Both the position numbers and the translations under genes were made by a program. A DNA stretch of 17,777 nucleotides, from positions 1 through 17,777 of the forward strand of contig JAKAMV010000106.1 in NCBI GenBank assembly GCA_021812735.1. Direction: 5' to 3'. The notes below the pieces were generated by a model. That model did not search any database. It saw only the letters and a program-made list of their open reading frames with translations, and had not been told where the DNA came from. Of this stretch, positions 1 to 6,569 are shown piece by piece; position 1 is the stretch's first letter; the number at the start of each line of letters is the position of its first letter. The stretch is from Chloroflexota bacterium. Lineage in GTDB: Bacteria; Chloroflexota; Limnocylindria; Limnocylindrales; CSP1-4.

Positions 1-1028
1 AGGCCGACCTCGTGATCGGCATCGGCACCCGGTTCACCGACTTCCCGACGGCGTCCAAGACCGCCTTCCAGGATCCCGGCGTCCGGTTCGTCAACATCAA
101 CGTCGCCGAGTTCGACGCGTTCAAGCACGCGGCCGTCCCCCTCGTGGGCGACGCCCGGGCGACGCTCGAGGAGCTCTCGGTGGCGGTCGGCGACTACCGG
201 ACGGACGACGCCTACCAGGCCCGCGTCGCCGCCCTCAACCGCGAGTGGGACGAGGAGGTGGAGCGCGTCTACACCCACAGCGTGGGCGACGTCCTCACCC
301 AGGGCGAGGTCATCGGCGCCGTCGAGGCCTCGGCCGGCCCGCGCGACGTGGTGGTGACGTCGGCGGGCTCGCTGCCGGGCGACCTGCTCAAGCTGTGGCG
401 CTCGCGCGACGTCTCCTCGTACCAGGTCGAGTACGGCTACTCGACGATGGGCTACGAGATCGCGGGAGGCCTGGGAGCGAAGCTGGCCGCCCCCGACCGC
501 GAGGTGTACGTCATGGTCGGCGACGGCTCGTTCCAGATGATGGGCAACGAGGTCACGACCGCCGTCCAGGAGGGCGTGAAGCTGATCGTCGTCCTGGTGG
601 ACAACAAGGGCTTCAGCTCGGTCGGGCGCGTGTCGGAGCAGGTGGGGGCCGAGGGCTTCGGCTGCCACTACCGTCTGCGCGGCCCCTCGGGCGAGTACGA
701 CGGGCCCGAGATGCAGCTCGACTTCGTCAAGATCTGCCAGGGCATGGGGGCCAAGTCGCTCGAGGTCCGGACCCGCGACGAGCTGCGGGCCGCCCTGGCG
801 GACGCGCGCGCCGGCACCGAGACCGTGTGCATCGTGGTCCAGACCGACTGGCACGAGCGAGTCAAGGGCTACGCGAACTCGTGGTGGGAGATGGCGACCC
901 CGATCGTGTCCGATATGGAGGCGGTGAACCAGGCGCGCCGGGACTTCGACCGCAACAAGGGCCGCCAGCGGTACCTGATGATCCCGGGCGCGCCCTACCA
1001 GAAGAACAGCCCCGAGCGCTGGGGCTGA
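1..1028 (+). CDS. iolD: 3D-(3,5/4)-trihydroxycyclohexane-1,2-dione hydrolase, C-terminal part (5' end outside window)
   Basis: This enzyme hydrolyses the ring of trihydroxycyclohexane-1,2-dione to 5-deoxyglucuronate in cytosolic myo-inositol catabolism, using thiamine diphosphate. The reading frame (codons from base 3) is already open at the left edge, beginning ADLVIGIGTRFTDFP, so the N-terminal part of a protein normally about 620-640 residues long is missing; about 341 codons remain. What remains is the end of the central domain and the whole TPP-binding domain. The TPP/Mg motif GDGSFQMMGNE starts near base 519 and the paired DNKG lies near 600-611, with the usual spacing of about 27 residues. 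The stretch after it (KGFSSVGRVSEQVGAEGFG) is typical of IolD and separates it from acetolactate synthase. The stop is at 1026-1028. The next gene starts 5 bases later, so the two are almost certainly co-transcribed. Confidence 0.93.
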   Translation, partial: ADLVIGIGTRFTDFPTASKTAFQDPGVRFVNINVAEFDAFKHAAVPLVGDARATLEELSVAVGDYRTDDAYQARVAALNREWDEEVERVYTHSVGDVLTQGEVIGAVEASAGPRDVVVTSAGSLPGDLLKLWRSRDVSSYQVEYGYSTMGYEIAGGLGAKLAAPDREVYVMVGDGSFQMMGNEVTTAVQEGVKLIVVLVDNKGFSSVGRVSEQVGAEGFGCHYRLRGPSGEYDGPEMQLDFVKICQGMGAKSLEVRTRDELRAALADARAGTETVCIVVQTDWHERVKGYANSWWEMATPIVSDMEAVNQARRDFDRNKGRQRYLMIPGAPYQKNSPERWG

Positions 1029-1033
1029 CCGCC

Positions 1034-2131
1034 GTGACGGCGACCAACGCGGCCGACAGCCCGTTGCGGCAGGTGGCCGACCGCACGCTCACCGACATCT
1101 GGAACGATTCCTGCGCCGCGGCCGAGCTGGCGTGGGCGATCGAGCGCGGCGCGGTTGGAGCCACGTCCAACCCGCCGCTCGTGCTGGACGCACTGCGCCA
1201 GGAGCCCGAGCCGTGGGGCTCCCGGTTGCGCCAGCTGGCGGCTGCGCACCCGTCCGCAGCCGAGGACGAGCTGGCGTGGCGGCTGGCCGAGGAGATCGCC
1301 GTCCGCGGCGCCGGCCTGCTGGCACCGGTGTTCGCGCAGTCGGGCGGCCGACGGGGCCGGCTGTCGATCCAGGTCGACCCCAGCCGATACGGCGATGGGC
1401 CCGCGATGCTCGCCCAGGCCGTCAGGTTCGCCGGGCTGGCACCCAACCTCCAGGTGAAGCTGCCGGCGACAACCGCCGGGCTCGCCGCCATGGAGGAGGC
1501 GACGGCGCTGGGCGTCAACGTCAACGCCACGGTGAACTTCACCGTGGCAGGCGCGCTGGCGGTGGCCGAGGTGGTGGAGCGTGGCCTCGGCCGGCTGGCC
1601 GCCGCTGGCGGCGATCCGGGGGCGATGACCCCCGTGTGCACCCTGATGGTCGGCCGGCTCGAGGACTGGCTCCGGGTGGTCGCGGCCCGCGACGGGGTCC
1701 TGCCCACGCCGGGTCGGATCGAGTGGTCCGGGATCGCCGTCGCCAAGCGCGCCGTCGCCCTCTACCGCGAGCGGGGCTACCGGACGCGGATCCTGGTCGG
1801 CGCCTTCCGGACGCACCTGCCGTGGACCGAGCTCGCGGGGTTGGACATCGTGCTCACCATCCCGCCGGCCTGGCAACGACTCATCGAGGACGCCCGCCTG
1901 GAGGCGGGCGATCGAGCGGGCCTGCCCGTGGACCCGGCCATCGTGGACGAGCTCTCCGACCGCTTCCCGGACTTCCGTCGCGCCTACCAGCCAGACGGCC
2001 TCGCGCGCGGCGAGCTGGAGCGCTTCGGCCCCGCCGTGCGCACGCTGCGCCAGTTCGTCGGCGCCTACCACGACCTGCAGGCGCACGTCCGCGACGTGTG
2101 CCTGCCCGATCCAGATCGGAGACCCGCATGA
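1034..2131 (+). CDS. Transaldolase-family enzyme with aldolase-type active-site change, in inositol operon
   Basis: A 365-residue protein of the large (mycobacterial-type) transaldolase family, a Schiff-base TIM barrel. Seen: the early motif IWNDS (Asp25) and VGATSNPP (41-48); Schiff-base Lys142 in LQVKLPATTAGL; Thr166 in VNVNATVNF; Arg208 in MVGRLEDWL; the phosphate-site Arg259 in VGAFRT followed by LTIPP. Odd: the catalytic acid/base Glu of transaldolases (Glu96 of TalB, in SxEVD) is Gln113 here (SIQVDPSRY), and the Phe178 position is Met205. Fructose-6-phosphate aldolase has Gln at the first site and Tyr at the second, so aldolase activity is plausible (inference). No transaldolase belongs to the standard iol pathway, yet this gene sits 5 bp after iolD and overlaps iolE by 4 bases (ATGA). 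The start is the GTG at 1034; no strong Shine-Dalgarno is visible. The exact substrate is unknown. Confidence 0.85.
   Translation: MTATNAADSPLRQVADRTLTDIWNDSCAAAELAWAIERGAVGATSNPPLVLDALRQEPEPWGSRLRQLAAAHPSAAEDELAWRLAEEIAVRGAGLLAPVFAQSGGRRGRLSIQVDPSRYGDGPAMLAQAVRFAGLAPNLQVKLPATTAGLAAMEEATALGVNVNATVNFTVAGALAVAEVVERGLGRLAAAGGDPGAMTPVCTLMVGRLEDWLRVVAARDGVLPTPGRIEWSGIAVAKRAVALYRERGYRTRILVGAFRTHLPWTELAGLDIVLTIPPAWQRLIEDARLEAGDRAGLPVDPAIVDELSDRFPDFRRAYQPDGLARGELERFGPAVRTLRQFVGAYHDLQAHVRDVCLPDPDRRPA
2118..2122 (+). promoter_or_regulatory. Ribosome binding site of the iolE-like gene
   Basis: GGAGA lies five bases before the ATG at 2128, inside the end of the transaldolase-family gene. It supports this start and reinitiation at the ATGA overlap. 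Confidence 0.6.
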
Positions 2132-3027
2132 TCCGCGTCGCCAACGCGCCCTGCTCATGGGGCGTCATCGAGAACGTGGCCGGCGAGACGGCCGGCTACG
2201 GCCAGGTTCTCGATGAGATGGCCGAGACCGGCTACGTCGGCACCGAGCTCGGCGACTGGGGGTTCATGCCGACCGACCCGGCCGCGCTGCGCGAGGCCCT
2301 CGCCGCCCGCGGGCTCGCGCTCATGGCGTCGTTCTCCACGCCCTGGCTGCAGGACCCCGCTCGCCACCGCCAGGGCGTGGACGATGCGCTGCGGATCGCC
2401 CGGCTGCTGGCGGCCGCCGGCGAGGCGAACAGCTTCATCGTGCTGGGCAACGACCCGTATGGCGACCCGGTGCGCGGCGCGAACGCCGGCCGGGTGACGC
2501 CGGGGATGGGTCTCGACGGGGCCGGCTGGGAGACGTTCTCGGCGGCCGCCGAGGACCTCGCCCGGCAGGTCCGCGACGAGACGGGCGTGCGAACGGTGGT
2601 CCACCCGCACCTCGGCACGCTCGTGGAGACCGGCGACGAGGTCCGCCAGCTGCTCCGCCGCACGGACCCTGGCCTGCTCGGCCTGTGCCTCGACACCGGG
2701 CACTGGCGCTTCGGGACTGGCGAGGACCCGGCCGCGGCGGTGCGGGAGTTCGGACGCCGCATCTGGCATGTCCACTTCAAGGACGCCGACCCGGCCCTCA
2801 TGGAGGAGTCCCGGCGCCAGTCCTGGGACGGCCTGGAGTCCACTCGCCGAGGGACGTTCTGCGAGCTCGGTCGCGGGTGCGTGGACTTCCCGGCCGTGCT
2901 GGCGGAGCTGCGCGCGATCGGCTACGACGGTTGGGTGGTGGTGGAGCAGGACGTGCTGCCGGGCATGGGCGCGCCGCGCGAGAGCGCCCGGCGCAACCGC
3001 GAGTACCTGCGCTCCATCGGCCTGTGA
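2128..3027 (+). CDS. iolE: Inosose dehydratase-like TIM-barrel protein (IolE/MocC-type)
   Basis: A 299-residue protein of the xylose-isomerase-like (AP endonuclease 2) TIM-barrel family. IolE dehydrates scyllo-inosose to trihydroxycyclohexanedione, the substrate of IolD, using a divalent metal in the cytosol. Seen: the N-terminal strand NAPCSWGVIE (6-15), VVHPHLGTLVET (157-168), LCLDTGHW (186-193), IWHVHFKD (212-219), CELGRGCVDF (245-254) and GYDGWVVVEQD (265-275). These supply the expected His/Asp/His/Glu metal ligands, with Asp189, His192, His216 and Glu273 the likely ones. Length matches the family (about 290-310). The start is fixed by a good RBS and the ATGA overlap with the preceding gene. 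IolH, IolI and rhizopine-catabolism MocC belong to the same fold, so the precise reaction is less certain than the family; the position beside iolD favours IolE. Confidence 0.78.
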   Translation: MIRVANAPCSWGVIENVAGETAGYGQVLDEMAETGYVGTELGDWGFMPTDPAALREALAARGLALMASFSTPWLQDPARHRQGVDDALRIARLLAAAGEANSFIVLGNDPYGDPVRGANAGRVTPGMGLDGAGWETFSAAAEDLARQVRDETGVRTVVHPHLGTLVETGDEVRQLLRRTDPGLLGLCLDTGHWRFGTGEDPAAAVREFGRRIWHVHFKDADPALMEESRRQSWDGLESTRRGTFCELGRGCVDFPAVLAELRAIGYDGWVVVEQDVLPGMGAPRESARRNREYLRSIGL

Positions 3028-3171
3028 CCGGCCGCGCGACCGCCACGACGGGACGTCGGTCCGGACGCGGAGCCCCGGCAATCGGCGCCGGCCCGCGGGA
3101 GGTCACGCATCGCGGCCGGTGCTCCCGAGAAGGGATGCCGAGCGGATAAGCGGCGGGTGAGTCGGCTCCGC
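3028..3171. other. Intergenic gap after the inositol operon
   Basis: About 140 bases with no convincing coding frame. The only structure I see is a small hairpin, CGACG-GGA-CGTCG at 3046-3058, 19 bases after the iolE stop. It lacks a T-run, so it is at best a weak terminator candidate. The right end runs into the promoter of the peptidase gene. Confidence 0.4.
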
Positions 3172-3177
3172 TACGCT
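3172..3177 (+). promoter_or_regulatory. -10 element (TACGCT) of a leaderless promoter for the S9 peptidase
   Basis: TACGCT fits the TAnnnT consensus and ends seven bases before the ATG at 3185, so transcription would begin at or within a base or two of the start codon. No Shine-Dalgarno precedes this ATG, and no clear -35 hexamer is visible. The same geometry recurs at other genes in this window. Confidence 0.5.
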
Positions 3178-3184
3178 GCGCCGC

Positions 3185-5011
3185 ATGCCTGACCTGCCGA
3201 CCTGGGAGGCCCGCTTCCGCGCGCCGATCCTGGGCTTCCCCGCCTGGTCCCCGGACGCCCCGGACCATCTCGCCATCGCCTCCACCGAGAGCGGCTCGTA
3301 CCAGCTCACCGCCTGGGACCGGACCACCGGGCGGCGGCGGCAGGTGACCCATGACCCCGTCGGCGTGCTCGGGGGGCGGCCCACCCGAGACGGCCGCGGG
3401 ATCGTCTGGTTCCACGACGCCACGGGTTCGGAGCGTGGGCACTGGGTGGTCGCGCCATTCGATGCGCAGGCGGCGGCACGGCCGCTGCTGGAGGGCCTGC
3501 CGGAGGGCTGGGACGAGGGACTGGCCATCGGCCGGCGCCGGACGGTGGCGGCCATGAGCACCGGCGAGCGGTTCGCCATCTGGGTCGCCGACGACGGCGC
3601 GCCGGCTCGGCTCCTGCACGCCCACCCGGAGATGCTGGGGCTGGGCGCTGACGATGCGGCGGCGCTCTCGGCAGACGAGACGCTGGTCGTGTTCGAGCAC
3701 GCCGAGGACGGCGACATTCACCACACGGCCCTGCGGGTCCTGGACGCGGCCACCGGCGCCGCGGTGGCGGACCTCAAGTGGGACGGCGTGGCCATCGCCA
3801 GCCACGGCTTCTCGCCCGTGCCCGGCGACCGCCGCGTGGCGATCAGCCACGAGCGCGGCGGGGACCGCAGGCCGGCCATCTGGGACCCCGGCACGGGGAT
3901 GGTGTCGGACCTGCCCACCGGCCTAGCGGGCGATGTGGACGTGGCCGGCTGGTGGCCCGACGGGTCCGCGCTTCTACTCCTCCAGCTCGACGACGGGCGC
4001 CACCGCCTCCACCGCCACGAACTGGGGGCCGGCACGACGGCGCTCCTGGCAACCGAGCCGGGCTCCGTCACGGCAGCGGCCGTCCGCCCCGACGGCGAGG
4101 TCTGGTACCGCGGCCACACGGGCGAGCACCCGGCGCAACTGCGGGCCGTCGGGCGTGACGAGCCGCTGCTCGAGCCCGACGGGCCGCGAGCACCCGGGGG
4201 CCACCCGTTCGAGAGCTGGCGGTTTGCCAACCCGGCGGGACAGCAGGTCCACGGCTTCCTCGTCCGCCCCCGCGGCGACGGTCCGCACCCGGTGATCCTG
4301 CGGGTGCACGGCGGCCCCCACATGCTCGACATGGACCGCTGGGTGCCGGACCTCCTCGCCCACGTGGACGCCGGCTTCCTCGTCGCGATGGTGAACTACC
4401 GTGGCTCGGACGGGTATGGCGCCGAGTGGCGGGACGCGCTGATCGGCAACGTGGGCTTCCTCGAGCTCGAGGACGTGCTCGCTGGCCTCGACGACCTCGT
4501 CGAGCGTGGCCTGGCGGACCCGAGTCGTGCCGTGCTCGCGGGCTGGTCGTGGGGCGGGTACATCGCGCTGCTGGGCGCTGGCCGCCACCCCGGCCGGTGG
4601 GCGTCGGTCGTGGCGGGCGTGCCGGTGGCGGACTACGTGGCGGCGTTCGAGGACGAGGCGCCGTCCCTGCAGGCGCTGGACCGCGCGCTGTTCGGCGGGG
4701 ACCCGACGAGTCGGCCGGACCTGTTCGCGGAGCGAAGCCCCATCACGTACGTGGACGCGGTCCGTGCGCCGCTGCTCATCCTGGCGGGCGAGAACGACTC
4801 GCGCTGCCCCATCCGGCAGGTCTGGAACTACGTGGGGCGGATGCGCGAGCGGGGCGTCGAGCCGCAGGTCTACACGTACGCCACCGGCCACGCGTCGTTC
4901 GACACGGACGAGAAGCTGCGCCAGGCGGCGATCGAGCTGGACTTCCTGGCGCGGACTGTGCCGGGCGTGAGGCGGCTCGAGGGGATCGAGCGCCACCTCC
5001 CGCCGGGCTGA
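3185..5011 (+). CDS. S9 family peptidase (prolyl oligopeptidase / acylaminoacyl-peptidase type), 608 aa
   Basis: A serine peptidase with an N-terminal beta-propeller (about 1-340) and a C-terminal alpha/beta-hydrolase domain (about 345-595). Seen: propeller-like repeats such as FPAWSPDAPDHLAIAS near 18-33; the oxyanion region LRVHGGPHMLD (372-382); the strand AMVNYRGSDGYG (401-412); nucleophile Ser455 in GWSWGGY; Asp538 in LAGENDSRCP; and His569 in YATGHASFD. The triad is therefore complete. There is no signal peptide or membrane segment, so it should act in the cytoplasm on short peptides or acyl-peptides. It stands alone on the + strand behind its own likely leaderless promoter. A second, larger S9 peptidase lies at 6570-8684 on the other strand. 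The substrate cannot be read from the sequence; a non-peptidase hydrolase role is possible. Confidence 0.92.
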   Translation: MPDLPTWEARFRAPILGFPAWSPDAPDHLAIASTESGSYQLTAWDRTTGRRRQVTHDPVGVLGGRPTRDGRGIVWFHDATGSERGHWVVAPFDAQAAARPLLEGLPEGWDEGLAIGRRRTVAAMSTGERFAIWVADDGAPARLLHAHPEMLGLGADDAAALSADETLVVFEHAEDGDIHHTALRVLDAATGAAVADLKWDGVAIASHGFSPVPGDRRVAISHERGGDRRPAIWDPGTGMVSDLPTGLAGDVDVAGWWPDGSALLLLQLDDGRHRLHRHELGAGTTALLATEPGSVTAAAVRPDGEVWYRGHTGEHPAQLRAVGRDEPLLEPDGPRAPGGHPFESWRFANPAGQQVHGFLVRPRGDGPHPVILRVHGGPHMLDMDRWVPDLLAHVDAGFLVAMVNYRGSDGYGAEWRDALIGNVGFLELEDVLAGLDDLVERGLADPSRAVLAGWSWGGYIALLGAGRHPGRWASVVAGVPVADYVAAFEDEAPSLQALDRALFGGDPTSRPDLFAERSPITYVDAVRAPLLILAGENDSRCPIRQVWNYVGRMRERGVEPQVYTYATGHASFDTDEKLRQAAIELDFLARTVPGVRRLEGIERHLPPG

Positions 5012-5064
5012 GCCACGGGGCGCCGGTCGCCGGGCGTGGCGTCCGGCGACCATGTCCGCCCGCC

Positions 5065-5101
5065 GGCCCCGTGCGGGGTGCTTCCGGTCTCGCGGAACTA
5101 C
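5065..5101 (+). repeat. 37-bp repeat, copy 1
   Basis: Identical over all 37 bases to the copy at 5159-5195. It contains two short inverted repeats in series: CCCC-GTGC-GGGG, then TTCCG-GTCTCG-CGGAA. This two-hairpin design resembles REP-type intergenic elements. Confidence 0.85.
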
Positions 5102-5158
5102 CGTGCGGCGGGGCCGGGGCCGCGGGCTGTCCGGCGGGGCCGGGGCGTCCCCACCGCT

Positions 5159-5195
5159 GGCCCCGTGCGGGGTGCTTCCGGTCTCGCGGAACTAC
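5159..5195 (+). repeat. 37-bp repeat, copy 2
   Basis: An exact second copy, in the same orientation, starting 94 bases after the first. Both hairpins are preserved, and it is followed by its own series of G-rich units. Confidence 0.85.
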
Positions 5196-5216
5196 GCGAG
5201 GCGGGGGCGGGGCGCC

Positions 5217-5289
5217 CTGCGGCGGGGCCGGGGCCGGGTCTGTGCGGCGGGGGCCGGGGCCGGGTCTGTGCGGCGGGGCTGGGGCCGCG
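5217..5289 (+). repeat. Tandem G-rich units of about 26 bp
   Basis: Bases 5225-5250 and 5251-5276 are identical with a 26-bp period, each containing GGGGCCGGGGCCGGG then TCTGTGCGGC. A third, decayed unit follows with GGGGCTGGGG. Related units lie at 5103-5146. This looks like a small minisatellite prone to copy-number change. Confidence 0.75.
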
Positions 5290-5361
5290 TGGCGGGCGCT
5301 CCCGGCAGCCTCGCCGTGCGCGTTCGGCGGCCGCACGAGCACCACCCGCTCGGGCCCGCTC

Positions 5362-5404
5362 ATCGGGTGGTTCCGCCAGCCCGGAACTACTGCGCAACCA
5401 CCCG
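5362..5404. terminator. Degenerate third repeat copy with hairpin; possible terminator downstream of deoC
   Basis: Bases about 5362-5390 resemble the second half of the 37-bp repeat (GGTTCCG, then CCGGAACTAC). Overlapping it is a perfect 9-bp inverted repeat, CGGGTGGTT at 5364-5372 and AACCACCCG at 5396-5404. It lies about 60 bases beyond the deoC stop and could end that transcript, but there is no T-run on either strand, so the terminator role is a guess. Confidence 0.35.
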
Positions 5405-5460
5405 CCCGTGGACGAGTCGCGGTCCGGCCCCTGCGCGAGCCGGCCCGGGCCACCTGGGGC

Positions 5461-6438
5461 TCAGTCGAGCGAGAAGTGGTCCGGCCGCTGGTACGCCCCG
5501 GTGCGCTCCTTCTCCAGCTGCATCAGCACGTCGTTGAGCAGCGACGAGGCGCCGAAGCGGAACAGGTCGGGCGTCATCCAGCGCGGGCCGAGCGTCTCGT
5601 ACAGCACTACCAGGTACCCGATGGCGTCCTTCGCCGTCCTGATGCCGCCCGCGGGCTTCATGCCCACGATCCGCCCGGTGGCCCGCTCGAAGTCGCGGAT
5701 CGCCTCGAGCATCACCAGCGTCACGGGCAGTGTCGCCGCCGGCTGGATCTTGCCCGTCGAGGTCTTGATGAAGTCCGCCCCGGCGGCCATCGCGAGGACC
5801 GAGGCGCGGCGCACGTTGTCGAGCGTGCCCAGCTCCCCCGTCTCGAGGATCACCTTCAGGTGCGCGTCGCCGCACGTCTCCTTGACCGCGACGATCTCGT
5901 CGAAGACCTTGCCGTACTGCCCCGCCAGGAAGGCGCCGCGATCGATCACCATGTCGATCTCGTCCGCGCCCGCGGCGGCAGCCGCGCGGACCTCAGCCAG
6001 CTTGACCTCGAGGAACGTCTGCCCGGACGGGAACGCGGTGGCAACCGACGCCACCTTGACGCCCGACGCGCCCAGCGCGGCCTTCGCCTCGGCGACGAAC
6101 GTGGGGTAGACGCAGATCGCGGCCACGTGCGGGACGGACGGGTCGCCCGGCAGCGGGCGCATGCCCTTGGCGCACAGGGCGCGGACCTTGCCCGAGGTGT
6201 CCTTCCCCTCGAGCGTGGTCAGGTCGATCATCGAGATCGCCAGGTTGAGCGCCCAGACCTTGGACGCCTTCTTGATCGAGCGCTTCTGCAGCGACGCGAC
6301 ACGCTCCTGGACGCCGACCGCGTCGACCGGGGTCACGCGGCCGAGGACGGACCCAAGGCTCCCGGACCGCGGGTCGAGCGCACGCACGAGCTCGCCTGCG
6401 CGGTCGCGGGCGGTGTCGGGGACAGTCGGGGTGGTCAT
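5461..6438 (-). CDS. deoC: Deoxyribose-phosphate aldolase, long form
   Basis: A class I aldolase that cleaves 2-deoxyribose-5-phosphate to glyceraldehyde-3-phosphate and acetaldehyde in cytosolic deoxynucleoside breakdown. Its 325 residues match the long DERA form (about 320-335, as in eukaryotes) rather than the roughly 220-260 residue form. Seen, numbered from the ATG at 6438: DEIDMVIDRGAF with Asp162, FIKTSTGK with Schiff-base Lys225, and GMKPAGGIRT with proton-relay Lys261. All three catalytic residues are present. A GTG two codons upstream (6444) is also in frame, but it lies only 3 bases after a TATGCT -10 element and would precede the transcription start, so I prefer the ATG. The upstream gene on this strand is an S9 peptidase 125 bp away; no other nucleoside-catabolism gene is in view. 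The C-terminal extension is intact. Confidence 0.95.
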   Translation of the reverse strand: MTTPTVPDTARDRAGELVRALDPRSGSLGSVLGRVTPVDAVGVQERVASLQKRSIKKASKVWALNLAISMIDLTTLEGKDTSGKVRALCAKGMRPLPGDPSVPHVAAICVYPTFVAEAKAALGASGVKVASVATAFPSGQTFLEVKLAEVRAAAAAGADEIDMVIDRGAFLAGQYGKVFDEIVAVKETCGDAHLKVILETGELGTLDNVRRASVLAMAAGADFIKTSTGKIQPAATLPVTLVMLEAIRDFERATGRIVGMKPAGGIRTAKDAIGYLVVLYETLGPRWMTPDLFRFGASSLLNDVLMQLEKERTGAYQRPDHFSLD

Positions 6439-6447
6439 GCTCACGCG

Positions 6448-6453
6448 AGCATA
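6448..6453 (-). promoter_or_regulatory. -10 element (TATGCT) of a leaderless deoC promoter
   Basis: Read on the - strand, TATGCT lies 9 bases before the ATG at 6438. The preceding bases CCCGGGCGC and following CGC match the natA-like promoter at 11101-11106 almost base for base. No -35 consensus is seen. Confidence 0.5.
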
Positions 6454-6467
6454 GCGCCCGGGGCGTC

Positions 6468-6511
6468 GCCGGACTGCCGCCGGACTGCCGCCCGACTGCC
6501 GCCGGAATGCC
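6468..6511. repeat. Four tandem 11-bp units
   Basis: GCCGGACTGCC occurs at 6468-6478 and 6479-6489, followed by variants GCCCGACTGCC (6490-6500) and GCCGGAATGCC (6501-6511). They fill the 125-bp gap upstream of deoC, just above its -10 element. This could be slippage-derived or a cluster of repeated binding sites. Confidence 0.75.
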
Positions 6512-6569
6512 GTCCAGCGGCGCCAGCCCGCGCCAGCAGGCGGCCGGTCGGCCCGCGCTGCCCCGAGCC

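Larger units (their letters stand above)
5012..5460. repeat. Gene-free composite G-rich repeat array between convergent genes
   Basis: About 450 bases between the + strand peptidase and the - strand deoC, with no credible gene. It is built from an exact 37-bp repeat (5065-5101 and 5159-5195) with G-rich units of about 26 bp after each copy: 5103-5128 and a partial 5129-5146 after the first, then about 5217-5241, 5242-5267 and a degraded unit from 5268 after the second. A degenerate third 37-bp-type copy is at about 5362-5390. The 25-26 bp period is not a multiple of three, and frames running through it are low-complexity Arg/Gly/Pro/Ala, which argues against coding. The + strand carries many GGGG tracts, so a transcript reading through from the peptidase could fold into G-quadruplex-like structures. 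Confidence 0.75.

Noticed and set aside
1034..2131. Sulfoquinovose-pathway transaldolase
   Set aside because: Considered because that pathway also uses a dedicated transaldolase, but the neighbours are iolD and iolE and no sulfosugar gene is present.
5065..5195. CRISPR-like pair of identical 37-bp repeats
   Set aside because: There are only two exact copies, the spacing is filled by low-complexity repeated units rather than unique spacers, and no cas gene is present.
5036..5460. Apparent repeated peptide (CGVLPVSRNY / GASGLAEL) in frames through the array, possibly a repetitive protein
   Set aside because: The DNA unit periods (about 26 and 94 bases) are not multiples of three, so the repeats fall in different frames and cannot encode a consistent peptide repeat.
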